Origin: Halopelagius inordinatus
Lineage (GTDB): Archaea > Halobacteriota > Halobacteria > Halobacteriales > Haloferacaceae
Assembly: GCF_900113245.1 (NCBI RefSeq)
Contig: NZ_FOOQ01000004.1
Coordinates: 120,441-184,440, forward strand
DNA: 64,000 nt
Direction: 5' to 3'
This document shows positions 27,501 to 36,073 of this stretch, piece by piece (within the stretch, counting starts at the first letter, position 1; each line of letters opens with the position of its first letter). A model generated the notes under the pieces. The model searched no databases, was not told the DNA's origin, and saw nothing but the letters and a program-made list of their open reading frames with translations. The translations under genes and the position numbers were made by a program.

Positions 27501-27604
27501 TCGTCGCGCCCGGCGCGTCCTGCCGGTCCCAGATAGGCGAGTTCGACGGCGAGAACGAAGAACCGCCGCACCCGGTCGAGATGCTTGCCGACGCCCTCGT
27601 CTGA
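24518..27604 (+). CDS. FAD-binding and Fe-S/CCG fusion dehydrogenase (D-lactate/glycolate type)
   Basis: The 1028-residue enzyme begins with a PCMH-type FAD domain (PRGGGTSLAGQTV, ALGGAIGNNSTGSHSLKYGKT; about 60-290) and an FAD-linked oxidase C-terminal domain (to about 560, HGDGRART). Two 4Fe-4S motifs (CHGCAGCRG...CP; CIGCKGCTKDCPSEVDMAK) and a CCG domain (HGHCHQKS...CCGMAGSFGY) follow. It fuses GlcD-like and GlcF-like parts. D-lactate or glycolate is the likely electron donor. Together with LldP and LutBC it would let the cell use both lactate enantiomers. Its C-terminal 450 residues parallel the LutB/A fusion. Confidence 0.9.
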   Translation: MASNTRDTARDPSADERANYDYVSDDVDRPGLVSDLEDRVEGDVRFDSYTRQQYATDASAYEKTPIGVVMPTSTEDVVAVVEYCARREIPVLPRGGGTSLAGQTVNEAVVLDLMKYMHDVRSIDPDAETARAQVGARLGDLNAELKPHGLKFAPDPAWGDKSALGGAIGNNSTGSHSLKYGKTDYYLEEAEVVLADGTVTTFGEISVETLREEGDPEGDLEARIYAEVARVLDEKAEEIAEAYPDLKRNVSGYNLDMLVDEMRGERRLPDDSGPDPESEPGTVNLARLLAGSEGTLAIVTEATVSLEPIPNTASVALLTYPDVVSAMEDVEPILEHGPAAVEVMDDVLLDLARNTAEFRDVVGMLPEGTDAVLLVEFYAEDDDDGRRQVADLVADRVPAAESSAAPSEDAHETTTKPVTALTAMEAHDAETRAQFWKMRKSGLPILLSRTTDEKHIAYIEDTAIPAENLPAYVSEVQEILDDHGTFASYYAHAGPGVLHIRPLVNTKTVEGLAEFEAIADEMTDLVVKYGGSVSGEHGDGRARTQWNRKLYGDDLWRTFRDLKSAFDPDWLLNPGNVCGDHDMAENLRFSPDYEFDAEFDTTLNWENENGFQGMVELCHGCAGCRGPQETTGGVMCPTFRAAEEEIQSTRGRANMLRQAMSGGLSEAEMFEDEFVTEVMDLCIGCKGCTKDCPSEVDMAKMKAEVVHEYHERNGASLRDRMFANIDTLSKVGSALAPLSNAASKVPGARTVMEKTLGIAKERELPTFHRESFADWFKKRGRSGVPEAQADRKVLLFPDTYTNYNHPEAGKAAVRALEAVGVHVRIPDGVAGSGRPAHSKGFVDEARRDAEQNVEALAPLVESGWDVVVVEPSDAVMFQHDYLDLLSGEDAEAVARSTYGVMEYFDSFGLVEASSLDPNAPSLKLTYHGHCHQKSTKKDHHAVGVLNRVGYRVDPVDSTCCGMAGSFGYEAEHYSMSKAIGGMLSEQLDESNGDVVVAPGASCRSQIGEFDGENEEPPHPVEMLADALV

Positions 27605-27610
27605 GGGTGT

Positions 27611-28732
27611 CTACGCCTCGTCTCCGAGAGACGCGACGACGTCGGAGAGCGCGTCGAGTCCGGCGGCGGCCGCCTCGGGCGACTGTCCGAGGGCGAGGCG
27701 GACGTGGTCCGGTCGGTCGAAGAAGCGGCCGGGGACGACCAACACCCCACGGTCCCACGCCGCCGCGGCGAACTCGTCGCCGGTGGCCGCCGCGTGCGAG
27801 AGGAGAGCGAACGGGCTGTCGGGGTGGACGCGCCCGGAGAGTCCGTCGTGGTCCGCGACGAACGAATCGAGGTGGTCGTGGTTCGCCGCGAGGTGGTCCC
27901 GCGCCGACGCCGTGAGGTCCTCGGCGTGGTGGACTGCGCGCGCCGCGAGGCGGCGACTGGGTTCTGCGACCGACGAGAAGTGATACGACACCGCCCGGGC
28001 GCGTTCGACGAGTTCCGTCGGGCCGACGAGCCATCCGATTCGGAGACCGCCGAGGCCGTAGAACTTCGTGAGCGACCCGGTGACGACGGTGTTCTGCAGG
28101 CCCGCGGCGGTCGGACCGCCGAACGCGCGCGCCGACGACTCCTCGGCTCTCTCCCCGTCGACGTACGGCGCGTACACTTCGTCCACGAGGAGGTAGCCGT
28201 CCGCGTCGGCACAGACCCGCGCCACCTCGGCCAGCGTCTCGCGGTCGGTGAGGCTCCCGGTCGGGTTGTGTCGGTTCGTCGCCACCGCGAGTGCGAACGG
28301 GTCGGTGACGGCGTTCGAGACGCGCCCCGGTTCGAGCACGGACCCCTCGTCGTCCGGGCGCACGAACCGGTCGACGCGCCCGCCGAGTGCCTCCGGCGTG
28401 ACGACGTGCGGTTGGTAGCCCGGCTTCTCGGCGAGGACCTGCGGCCGCCGTTCGACGTTCGAATCGGACGCCGACTCGACGGCCGCCGCGACGGCGAGGA
28501 AGTTCGCCTGCGTCGCCCCCGCCGTCACCAGCACGTCCTCTTCGTCCACACCGTACTCGTCTGCGAGTAACGCTTCGAGCGTCGTCCCCTCGGGCACCGA
28601 CCGGTCGCGGAGCGATTCGGGGACGACGCCCCCGTCGTCCGGCGACGCCCGCAGGTCGCTCGACGCGAAGTCGTGTTCGGCCGCCTCCGGGCGGCCGTCG
28701 ATCCATTCGAGATACGGGAGCGTCGGGAACAT
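27611..28732 (-). CDS. PLP-dependent aminotransferase, class I/II
   Basis: The 373-residue fold-type I enzyme shows VTAGATQANFLAVAA (cofactor phosphate region), NRHNPTGSLTD, VDEVYAPYVDGER with the Asp that contacts the pyridine nitrogen, and VTGSLTKFYGLGGLRIGWLVG carrying the Schiff-base Lys. It resembles aspartate/aromatic or MalY/PatB-like aminotransferases; the substrate is not determined. It converges on the dehydrogenase gene with a 6-bp gap. On its own strand it lies 52 bp downstream of a FilR1-like regulator, so the two may be co-transcribed. Confidence 0.88.
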   Translation of the reverse strand: MFPTLPYLEWIDGRPEAAEHDFASSDLRASPDDGGVVPESLRDRSVPEGTTLEALLADEYGVDEEDVLVTAGATQANFLAVAAAVESASDSNVERRPQVLAEKPGYQPHVVTPEALGGRVDRFVRPDDEGSVLEPGRVSNAVTDPFALAVATNRHNPTGSLTDRETLAEVARVCADADGYLLVDEVYAPYVDGERAEESSARAFGGPTAAGLQNTVVTGSLTKFYGLGGLRIGWLVGPTELVERARAVSYHFSSVAEPSRRLAARAVHHAEDLTASARDHLAANHDHLDSFVADHDGLSGRVHPDSPFALLSHAAATGDEFAAAAWDRGVLVVPGRFFDRPDHVRLALGQSPEAAAAGLDALSDVVASLGDEA

Positions 28733-28784
28733 TGGAGCGAACTTCCCCGTCTGCGGAGTAAGGTGTTCGGGTAGCGGTCGGCGG

Positions 28785-29579
28785 TCAGTCGTCGGCGAGT
28801 CCGGGCGGGCAGGCCGACGCCGACTCGCGCCACCGGGCGGCGATTCGCCGCCGCGCCCACTCGACGGCCTCGGGGCTGTCGTTGCGGAGGACGCCTCGGA
28901 GGCCGTTGGCCGTGTGAGCGACGAGTACGGCCTCCGCGCGAGTCGGCGTCGTCCCGACGACGAGCGTGTACGACGGCAGTTCCGCGGCGTGTCTGATGTC
29001 GATGCGTCCGGTTCGGAAGCCGTCTCGGACGGCGTCGGCGTACTGGGAGACGAGACGCCGACAGACGGAGTCCGTGACGAGCATCCGGGCGGTCAGGTCT
29101 CCGTCGACGAGTTGCTCGCGGTACGCCTCGACCTGCGCGGGGAAGACGGCCGAGACGAATCCGACGACGTACGACGACCGTTCGAGGAGGTCGACGAAGG
29201 ACTCTATCGCTGCCGAGGGCGACAGCGGTTCGGCCTCTACGACCGTCGCGCCGTCGAAGAGAACGGGGTCGGCGTCGCCCTCGCCGTCGAGTCCGTCGAA
29301 GAGGGCGGAGGCGTCGAGGAGGCCGCCGATGCGGCCGACGGCGCGGTCGTACTCTCGGAGAGTCAACTCGCCCGTGACCGTCCGGTAGTACCCGTCGTCG
29401 GACCGACCGACGAGTCCCGCGTCGACCAACTCCCGAACCGCGCGGTCGACGGTCGACCGAGAGACCGACAGTTCGTCCAGTAACTCCCGCTTTCGGCACT
29501 CCTCCGGACCGATCTGACGGAGGACGTTCTCGCGCCGACCGAGGATAGAGAGAACCGACGAGGCGTCCTCCGGAGGCAT
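28785..29579 (-). CDS. Winged-helix transcriptional regulator, FilR1-like
   Basis: The 264-residue protein has an N-terminal winged helix (SVLSILGRRENVLRQI...RKRELLDELSVSRSTVDRAVREL, about 8-65). A larger C-terminal domain (about 120-245, VGFVSAVFPAQVEAYREQL...ARMLVTDSV...PSYTLVV) is of the type found with methanogen FilR1 and common in haloarchaeal regulators. ATG 29579 is chosen; an in-frame extension to 29630 crosses the promoter. A TATA-like CTTTTATATGC lies at about 29628-29636. The ligand is unknown; the downstream aminotransferase is a possible target. Confidence 0.82.
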   Translation of the reverse strand: MPPEDASSVLSILGRRENVLRQIGPEECRKRELLDELSVSRSTVDRAVRELVDAGLVGRSDDGYYRTVTGELTLREYDRAVGRIGGLLDASALFDGLDGEGDADPVLFDGATVVEAEPLSPSAAIESFVDLLERSSYVVGFVSAVFPAQVEAYREQLVDGDLTARMLVTDSVCRRLVSQYADAVRDGFRTGRIDIRHAAELPSYTLVVGTTPTRAEAVLVAHTANGLRGVLRNDSPEAVEWARRRIAARWRESASACPPGLADD

Positions 29580-29802
29580 GTTGGTGGTATCCACGGCGAG
29601 CCGGTAAAAAAGTTGGAACCGACTGAGCATATAAAAGGGGAGAAAATTACATATACTATAACCGGATAGCGGTGCGGAGTGTCGGCAGATGAATTAAATA
29701 CGGTCGAAGCGTAAACACTGGCTGCCGGGGTGCCTCTGACTCAACCGGCAACGCCGACAGCCTCGGCCTGCCCGGACTGGGGCGTCGGTCTGAAGGGACT
29801 CT

Positions 29803-30342
29803 CTACTCTTTCCCTTCGAAAGACTCGACGACAGCAGACAGAACCGTCTCCGCGTCTCTTCCGGACGCCAGGTGGGCGGTGCAGTCGCAGTCCGACGACC
29901 CGAACCGAGGGACGGGGACCGAGAGTGGCTCACGTTCGCCCGCCGACGGGGAGGCGTCCGACGAACGCAGGCGACGCGCGACGCGACATTCGATATCGGC
30001 GTTCGGCGACGCGACGACCGACACGAGCGTACTTTCGGGGTGGCCGCCGAGATAATCGACGTGCCAGTGACGGACGTCGTGGTCGCCCGACGCGACGCGG
30101 CGGTGACGCGCGACCCGTCCGAGACCGTTCGACCCATGGGCGCTTCCGACGTAGGCGTACGCGCCCGCCGGAAACGCGCAGTCGCCCAACGCGCCGACGT
30201 CGATTCGGGCCGCTTCTTCCAGTTCGTAGACGAGCGAGTACGTTCCACCCGCGGCGTCGCCGTCTCCGATACCGAGTTCGTCGTCGCCCGCGCGTATCGC
30301 CTCGGGGTCTACGACGACCGGTCCGCGCCCCGCCCGAGACAC
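29803..30342 (-). CDS. DUF123 (GIY-YIG-like) family protein
   Basis: The 179-residue protein contains the DUF123 core: GTYSLVYELEE, FPAGAYAYVGSAHGSNGLGRVARH and HWHVDYLGGH, plus a late Cys-His pair in SSDCDCTAHL. DUF123 resembles GIY-YIG nucleases, occurs alone or fused to endonuclease III in archaea, and suggests DNA repair. A GTG start at 30342 leaves only 2 nt after the stop of the upstream DCC gene, so the two form an operon. Confidence 0.82.
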   Translation of the reverse strand: MSRAGRGPVVVDPEAIRAGDDELGIGDGDAAGGTYSLVYELEEAARIDVGALGDCAFPAGAYAYVGSAHGSNGLGRVARHRRVASGDHDVRHWHVDYLGGHPESTLVSVVASPNADIECRVARRLRSSDASPSAGEREPLSVPVPRFGSSDCDCTAHLASGRDAETVLSAVVESFEGKE

Positions 30343-30344
30343 GT

Positions 30345-30773
30345 CTACGAGAGGGCCTCCGGTCGCTCTTCTGCCGATTCGAGGAGGCCATCGAACAGCG
30401 CTCTCGCCTCGTCCGCCAGCGGGTACGTCTCGTGGTAGTCGTCCGGGTCGCGGTCACGGCCGGTGACCGCGCCGACGGTCGCGGCGATTCGGTCGTAGTT
30501 GTCGCGGACGAGAGAGCCGACGATTCCGGGCGTCCCGGCGCGGTCGGCCAGTTCCTCCGCGGCGTCGCCGCCGGCGTACACGCGCCCCTCGCGACGGTCC
30601 ACGAGGAACATGGCGAACGGCGTCTCGCCGAACTGCGCCTCCAAGAACGCCTGTGACGCGTCATCGTACCACGAAATCGCGCCGACGCGGTCCAGTTTCC
30701 GAAGCGCCTTCGCGGCGATAGAGCAGTAAGCGCACTCGCCGTCGTATATCAGCACGGCGTCGTACTCGTCCAT
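30345..30773 (-). CDS. DCC family thiol-disulfide oxidoreductase-like protein (DUF393)
   Basis: The 142-residue protein starts with the family signature LIYDGECAYCSIAAKALRKLD, a thioredoxin-like beta-strand and a CxxC equivalent to the redox motif (DGECAYC). The rest (ISWYDDASQAFLEAQFGETPFAMFLVD, VYAGGDAAEELADRAG) fits DUF393. It may reduce protein or small-molecule disulfides in the cytoplasm; the partner is unknown. It is the first gene of a two-gene operon with the DUF123 protein. Confidence 0.85.
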   Translation of the reverse strand: MDEYDAVLIYDGECAYCSIAAKALRKLDRVGAISWYDDASQAFLEAQFGETPFAMFLVDRREGRVYAGGDAAEELADRAGTPGIVGSLVRDNYDRIAATVGAVTGRDRDPDDYHETYPLADEARALFDGLLESAEERPEALS

Positions 30774-30871
30774 GCGGGACCGTTCGGACCGAGCGAAGAA
30801 AACCGTGCTGGGAGTACCGGTGACACTCCGACGACCGAAAGCGTCACGACGGCGTCGGTCCGAGGACGGAC

Positions 30872-33244
30872 GTGGACGACCTCGTCACGTGGCTCCGCGA
30901 TAGACCGTACTACGAGGGCCAGATACGCGACCACCGGCGGGTCGAGAAACGCGCCCCGGAGTTCGGCGATATCGACCTCGAACCGCGCCTCGCGTCGGCG
31001 CTTGACGACGAGGGAATCGACCGACTCTACCGCCACCAAGTCGAGGCCATAGAGGCGGTCCGCGGCGGCGAGAACGCCGTGTTGGCGACGCAGACGGCGA
31101 GCGGAAAGAGCCTCGCGTACACCGTCCCGGCGTTCGAACGCGCGATGGACCACGGCGGGCGGACGCTGTATCTCGGCCCGCAGAACGCCCTCGTGGCCGA
31201 CCAATCGGAGAGCCTCTCCGCTCTCGCGCGCGGCCTCGGGTTCGGCAGTCGCGTCTCGGTGGACCAGTACACGGGTCGCCTCTCGAAGACGGAGAAACGC
31301 GACGTTCGCAAGCGCCGTCCGACCGTCCTCCTCTCGAACCCCGACATGCTTCACTACGCGCTTCTCCCGCACGCGCACCGCCTCTGGGAGTGGTTCTTCT
31401 CGTCGCTCGAAACCGTCGTGATAGACGAGATACACGGCTACCGCGGCGTCTTCGGCAGTCACGTGGCGCTCACCCTCAGGCGACTGAACCGCGTCTGCGA
31501 ACGGTACGGGAGCGACCCGCAGTACGTCTGCTGTTCTGCGACCATCGGCAACCCCGTCGAACACGCCGCCCGCGTCACCGGCCGCGAGGAGTCGTCGTTC
31601 CGCCTCGTCGACGAGGACACCAGCGGAACCGGCGCGACGCACTGGGTGCTTTGGAACCCCCCGGAGTACCGCGACGGCAGTCGCGAAAGCGGGCGACGGC
31701 GCTCCAGCCACGTCGAGACGAAGAACCTGTTCGTGGACCTGCTCTCTCGGGGGTACCAGACGCTCGCGTTCACCCGCGCCCGGCAGGCGGCCGAACGCTA
31801 CGCCACCGACAGCGCCGAGGACCTGCGCGAACGCGGCGAACGCGAGACGGCGGCGGGCGTGGCGGCGTACCAAGCCGCGCTGGGACACGAGAAGCGCCGG
31901 GAGATAGAGTCGGGGCTCCACGACGGGAGCGTCACCGGCGTCTGGTCGACGAGCGCCCTCGAACTCGGCGTCGACGTCGGCGGGTTGGACGCCGTCCTCA
32001 TCGACGGCTACCCCGGCACGCGGATGTCGGCGTTCCAGCAGGCGGGACGCGCCGGACGCGGCGACGACGACGCCCTCGTCGTCCTCGTCGGCGGCGAAGA
32101 CCAACTCGACCAGTACCTGATGAACCACCCCGAGGAGTTCTTCGGCGTCACCGCGAGCGACGCGAGCGGTGGCTCGACGGACTCGTCCGTCGGTGGAGAG
32201 CCGGAACGCGCCATCTCGAACCCCGAAAACGAGGAACTGCTGCCGGACCACGTAGCGAGCGCCGCCGCGGAGAACTGGCTCTCGCGGGCGGACGAGGCGC
32301 ACTTCGGCGGGACGTTCCCCGGCGTGGTCTCCGCGCTCGAATCGGCGGGCGAACTCTCCCGCAGGGAGACGGACGGCGGACTGCGCTGGATTCACTCGGG
32401 CGACGGCAGCCCGCAACACGAGATGAGCCTGCGGACCATCGAGAGTCGGGAGGTGGACCTCCTCGACGGCCGGTCGAACGAGGTCATCGCCTCGCTCTCG
32501 TTCGAGGACGCCCTGCGAGACGCCCACCGCGGCGCGATATACCACCATCAGGGCCAGTCGTACGAGGTGACGGAACTGGATTTAGACCGCGACACGGCGG
32601 TTGTGCAACCGACGTGGGCGGACTACTACACCCGCGTCCTCCACGACAAGACCGTCACCGTAGAGGAGGACCTGCGCTCGAAGGAACTGTCCGCGCGTCC
32701 CGACACCGCCGTCCGCTTCGCCGACGTGACGATGCGAAAACGGATTACGGGGTTCGAGCGCAGAGACCCCAAACGGGGCGAGGCCATCGGACGAGAGTCG
32801 CTCGACCTGCCGGAGACGACGCTCCGGACGAAGGCGCTGTACTTCACCGTCCCAGCGGACGCGGAGAGAGCGATGCGAGAACAGGGGGGAGAGTACGGCT
32901 TCAACGGCGGCATCCACGCCGCCGAACACGGGATGATTTCGCTGTTCCCGCTGTCGTTTCTCTGCGACAGGGGCGACATCGGTGGCCTCTCGACGCCGCA
33001 CCACCCCCACACGGGCCGACCGACGGTCTTCGTCTACGACGGCTACCCCGGCGGCGTCGGTCTGACCGAGAGCGGATACGACGAGGTGGAGACGCTGATG
33101 GGTCGAACGAGGAGGATGATAGCCGACTGCGACTGCGAGGACGGCTGTCCCGCCTGCGTGCAGTCGCCGCACTGCGGTAACGCGAACGACCCCCTCTCGA
33201 AGGCGGAGGCGGTCCAGTTGCTCGCGGCGCTCACAGACGACTGA
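30872..33244 (+). CDS. DEAD/DEAH-box helicase with DUF1998 domain (Hrq1/MrfA type)
   Basis: The 790-residue SF2 helicase has Walker A ATQTASGKSLAYTVP, motif II VIDEIHGY (DEIH), motif III CCSATIGNP, motif VI QQAGRAGRGDD, and a C-terminal DUF1998/zinc region CDCEDGCPACVQSPHCG. Yeast Hrq1 and Bacillus MrfA of this architecture unwind DNA during crosslink and mitomycin-damage repair, so a repair role is likely. Translation starts at GTG 30872 (MDDLVTWLRDRPYYEGQI), giving the full N-terminal domain. It is divergent from the DCC-DUF123 operon, itself possibly repair-related. Confidence 0.9.
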   Translation: MDDLVTWLRDRPYYEGQIRDHRRVEKRAPEFGDIDLEPRLASALDDEGIDRLYRHQVEAIEAVRGGENAVLATQTASGKSLAYTVPAFERAMDHGGRTLYLGPQNALVADQSESLSALARGLGFGSRVSVDQYTGRLSKTEKRDVRKRRPTVLLSNPDMLHYALLPHAHRLWEWFFSSLETVVIDEIHGYRGVFGSHVALTLRRLNRVCERYGSDPQYVCCSATIGNPVEHAARVTGREESSFRLVDEDTSGTGATHWVLWNPPEYRDGSRESGRRRSSHVETKNLFVDLLSRGYQTLAFTRARQAAERYATDSAEDLRERGERETAAGVAAYQAALGHEKRREIESGLHDGSVTGVWSTSALELGVDVGGLDAVLIDGYPGTRMSAFQQAGRAGRGDDDALVVLVGGEDQLDQYLMNHPEEFFGVTASDASGGSTDSSVGGEPERAISNPENEELLPDHVASAAAENWLSRADEAHFGGTFPGVVSALESAGELSRRETDGGLRWIHSGDGSPQHEMSLRTIESREVDLLDGRSNEVIASLSFEDALRDAHRGAIYHHQGQSYEVTELDLDRDTAVVQPTWADYYTRVLHDKTVTVEEDLRSKELSARPDTAVRFADVTMRKRITGFERRDPKRGEAIGRESLDLPETTLRTKALYFTVPADAERAMREQGGEYGFNGGIHAAEHGMISLFPLSFLCDRGDIGGLSTPHHPHTGRPTVFVYDGYPGGVGLTESGYDEVETLMGRTRRMIADCDCEDGCPACVQSPHCGNANDPLSKAEAVQLLAALTDD

Positions 33245-33269
33245 AACGGCCCGCGGCGCGCGATTTCGG

Positions 33270-33521
33270 TCAGAAGAACCAGATTTCGTCGGTGTCGAGC
33301 AGCCCCCGTTTCATCGCGCGGCGGAGTCTCTGGTCTGCCGGCAGTTCGGTCCACTCCTCGGGCCTCTCGTCTTCCGGGATATCGTCGAGGAGTTCGACGA
33401 GCGTCTCGTTGAGGAAGCTCCCGTTCTGGCCGCACTCGGGGCACGTCAGAATGATGAGTCGGACGCGGTACTGACGGTGCTCTCTCGCGCCGCAGTTCGG
33501 ACAGACGTACGTCTCGGTCAC
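33270..33521 (-). CDS. Small zinc-ribbon protein
   Basis: The 83-residue product from GTG 33521 (MTETYVCPNCGAREHRQYRV) has a two-knuckle zinc ribbon, CPNC...CPEC, about 27 residues apart, followed by an acidic helical region and a C-terminal TDEIWFF. The frame is open for 44 more codons upstream, but that part is Arg/Pro-rich and antisense to a neighbour, so it is excluded. Its function is unknown; the haloarchaeal zinc ribbons are thought to be adaptor or nucleic-acid-binding proteins. Confidence 0.75.
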   Translation of the reverse strand: MTETYVCPNCGAREHRQYRVRLIILTCPECGQNGSFLNETLVELLDDIPEDERPEEWTELPADQRLRRAMKRGLLDTDEIWFF

Positions 33522-33597
33522 TACGAGTGTGTTGTGTGTCGCACGTACACGACATTTACGACCGACCGGCGTCGGACCGACGGTTCGGACGGGCCGC

Positions 33598-36015
33598 CTA
33601 CGGGACGCGCCGCCAGACTGCGGCGTCCGCGTTGGCGAGTTCGACCGCCGCACCTCCGTCTACGTCGGGCGCAGAGAGGAGGATTTCCCAACCGTCGGTC
33701 GGAATAGCGGGTGCGTTCTCGTCGTCTACCGCGTCGGCCGCGAGCGATTCCGGCGAGACGGTCACCGGGACGCCCTCCATGTTCGCGGCGAAGAGCAGTT
33801 CTTCGTCGCCCGACGGCGACGTGCGGAGTCCGTAGTAGAGCACCGTCCCCTCCGTCGGGTGCCGGTAGGTGAAGTAGTCGTCCTCGCGCAGGTCGGCGCG
33901 AAGCCACGGTCTGTCGTGGCGGAACTCGCGGACTGCGAGGGAAAGTCGGGTCCGTTCGTCGTCTTGGGCGTCGCGCCACGCAGAGAGGTTCGCGAAGTCG
34001 TGAACGTCCCGCATCCACGCGTGCGCGTACGTCTCCAAGTCGCCCGCCGACAGGCCGTCTCCGAGCGGTTGGTCCATCGCCGACAGCATCGCCGCCATCA
34101 CGTCGAGGTCGTAATCCGTCGCGTCCACGGCCGCAGAAAGCGCGTTCATGAACGTCCTGAGTTCCTCGCGGGATTCGAAGCCGAGGTCCTTCACGCGCCG
34201 GAAGAACTCGGGGTTCTCGAAGTCCTCGTCGCGCACCTGCCAAAACAGGAAGTTCGACTCGTCGGCGACGACTTTCACGTTCCACTCGGCGTCGGTGTCG
34301 CGAACGAACCCCCACGGCGCGCGCATGTTGGCGTTGACGAAGTCCATCGGGACGCCGGGGAGGAAGCAGTGAAACAGCATCGACGACGCGGGATTGTCGT
34401 ACGCCTCGTCGAGCGTCTCGGGGTAGTCGTCACCGAGATAGGGGTTGACGGGCGATTGGTTGAACTCCACCGTCGGGTCGAGTTGCGTCCCGCGGCGGAC
34501 GGTGTCGTGGTTGGCGACGCCCGTCAGCCAGTGACCGCCGAACTCGCCGATTTCGCGGACGCGCCACCACTTCGTCGCCCAGAAGGTGAGCAACGCGGGC
34601 GTGTTGTGCGCGAACGTGATTGGTGACCACTGGAACGAGTGGGGATGTTGTTCGACGAGTGCGCGGTACGAGGAGGCCAACTCCCAGTCCTCGCGCGGCC
34701 ACGGCCGACCGTCCTCGTATATCATCCACGGGCGGTACTCGGTGCCCGCAACCTCCTGCGTAACGCGGTCCATCTCAGCGAGGAACGCGTCGTCGTGGTA
34801 CATCTCGCCCGTCTCGGGGTCGTGAGAGGTGAAGTCCTGCGCCCCGTCCACGCGGATGCCGTCGGCCCCGAAATCCATCTTGCGGTGCTGCATCTCCAAG
34901 AAGACGGCGCGCGCCGTCGGTTCGGTGTAGTCGAGGTGCTTTCCGTACATCCCCGGTCCGAGGACGTAGCGGTCCGAGAGGAGTTCCGCACCCCTGTCGT
35001 CCGCGTGGCCCAGAGCCACGTCGAAGACGACTTTGATCGGTCGCGGCAGGTCGTGGCAGGCGGCGATGAAGTCCACGAGTTCGTCCGGACGGCCCGATTC
35101 GAGGATGGCCGGGTTCGGCGCGGAGAACGCGCTGACGACGATGTCGTACCCCCAGTTTATCATCTCGGGGCGGGAGACTGCCGCCGTCACGGCGTCGTCG
35201 CTTTCGGCTTCGACCGACCAGAAGTCGTGCTCCTCCTCGTTCTCGGTCAGGGGTTCGACGGGCATCACCTGTATCGCGTCGTACCCCGCGAAGTTCCGCT
35301 CCCACGGTTCGAGTTCCTCGCCCGCGCGCCGTTTCCGACCGATTTCCTCGTACACTTCCGCGAGGCCCGCGAGCGACCCCGACTCGGTGGCCGTCCCGGG
35401 GTGAATCTCGACCATGCTCACCGCGGGGTCGACGCGCGGCAGGCCGTCGTCGTCGGTCGTCGAGACGCGTTCCGCGTCGGTTCCGAGGGTGCGGAAGTAC
35501 TCTCGGTCCGCGCGCGTCTCGTCGAGGCGCTCGACGTCGTAAAACTCCGCCGGGGCGAACGCGCCGAACGGAACCGAGTACGCGAGGGGGTCGGAGACGG
35601 TCTCCCACCCGTCGTCGGTGCGGTAGGCGAGTCGGTAGAGCGACCCGAGCGTCTCCCGAGTTCCGGGTCGCATCCCCGCGACGACGCCCCAGTGGTACTC
35701 GCCGCGTCGTTCGAGGGGGACGCGTTCGCGGCGGAACTCGACGCGCCGAACGTCGGTGTCGCCCGGGTCAACGCCCTCGGGCGGGGTCAACACGTCGAGA
35801 AACACGTCGTCGGCGGGGACGCCGTCTTCGACGAGTTCGGGGGTCCAAAAGCCGACGCGGGCGTTTCCGTCTCCGTCCGCGTGGACGCCGAGTCGGTCGG
35901 TCAGTTCCGTCGCCGCCTCGAAGGCCGACTCGTGGCGCGCCGTCACGTCGTCGTGCCACGCGAGGAGTTCGTCTGTCGGTTCCCGCAGCAGTCGGCAGTC
36001 GTGCTCTGGGTTCAT
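33598..36015 (-). CDS. GH13 alpha-amylase family glycoside hydrolase (805 aa)
   Basis: This large intracellular GH13 protein has an N-terminal domain of about 200 residues before the (beta/alpha)8 barrel. Barrel motifs are VVFDVALGHADD (region I, about 329), GIRVDGAQDF with the nucleophile Asp (about 388), MIYEDGRPWP with the acid/base Glu (about 433), and GVANHDTVRRG with the third Asp (about 503). Region I has GH where most members have NH. The C-terminal beta domain includes LYYGLRTSPSGDEELLFAAN. No signal peptide is seen. It follows a second GH13 gene on the same strand with a 58-bp gap. The exact linkage specificity is open. Confidence 0.88.
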   Translation of the reverse strand: MNPEHDCRLLREPTDELLAWHDDVTARHESAFEAATELTDRLGVHADGDGNARVGFWTPELVEDGVPADDVFLDVLTPPEGVDPGDTDVRRVEFRRERVPLERRGEYHWGVVAGMRPGTRETLGSLYRLAYRTDDGWETVSDPLAYSVPFGAFAPAEFYDVERLDETRADREYFRTLGTDAERVSTTDDDGLPRVDPAVSMVEIHPGTATESGSLAGLAEVYEEIGRKRRAGEELEPWERNFAGYDAIQVMPVEPLTENEEEHDFWSVEAESDDAVTAAVSRPEMINWGYDIVVSAFSAPNPAILESGRPDELVDFIAACHDLPRPIKVVFDVALGHADDRGAELLSDRYVLGPGMYGKHLDYTEPTARAVFLEMQHRKMDFGADGIRVDGAQDFTSHDPETGEMYHDDAFLAEMDRVTQEVAGTEYRPWMIYEDGRPWPREDWELASSYRALVEQHPHSFQWSPITFAHNTPALLTFWATKWWRVREIGEFGGHWLTGVANHDTVRRGTQLDPTVEFNQSPVNPYLGDDYPETLDEAYDNPASSMLFHCFLPGVPMDFVNANMRAPWGFVRDTDAEWNVKVVADESNFLFWQVRDEDFENPEFFRRVKDLGFESREELRTFMNALSAAVDATDYDLDVMAAMLSAMDQPLGDGLSAGDLETYAHAWMRDVHDFANLSAWRDAQDDERTRLSLAVREFRHDRPWLRADLREDDYFTYRHPTEGTVLYYGLRTSPSGDEELLFAANMEGVPVTVSPESLAADAVDDENAPAIPTDGWEILLSAPDVDGGAAVELANADAAVWRRVP

Positions 36016-36073
36016 GTGTCGGGGAAGGAAGGCCGTAGGAGGGGGACTCGCGGCGCGCGTCGGCGGTCGATGC

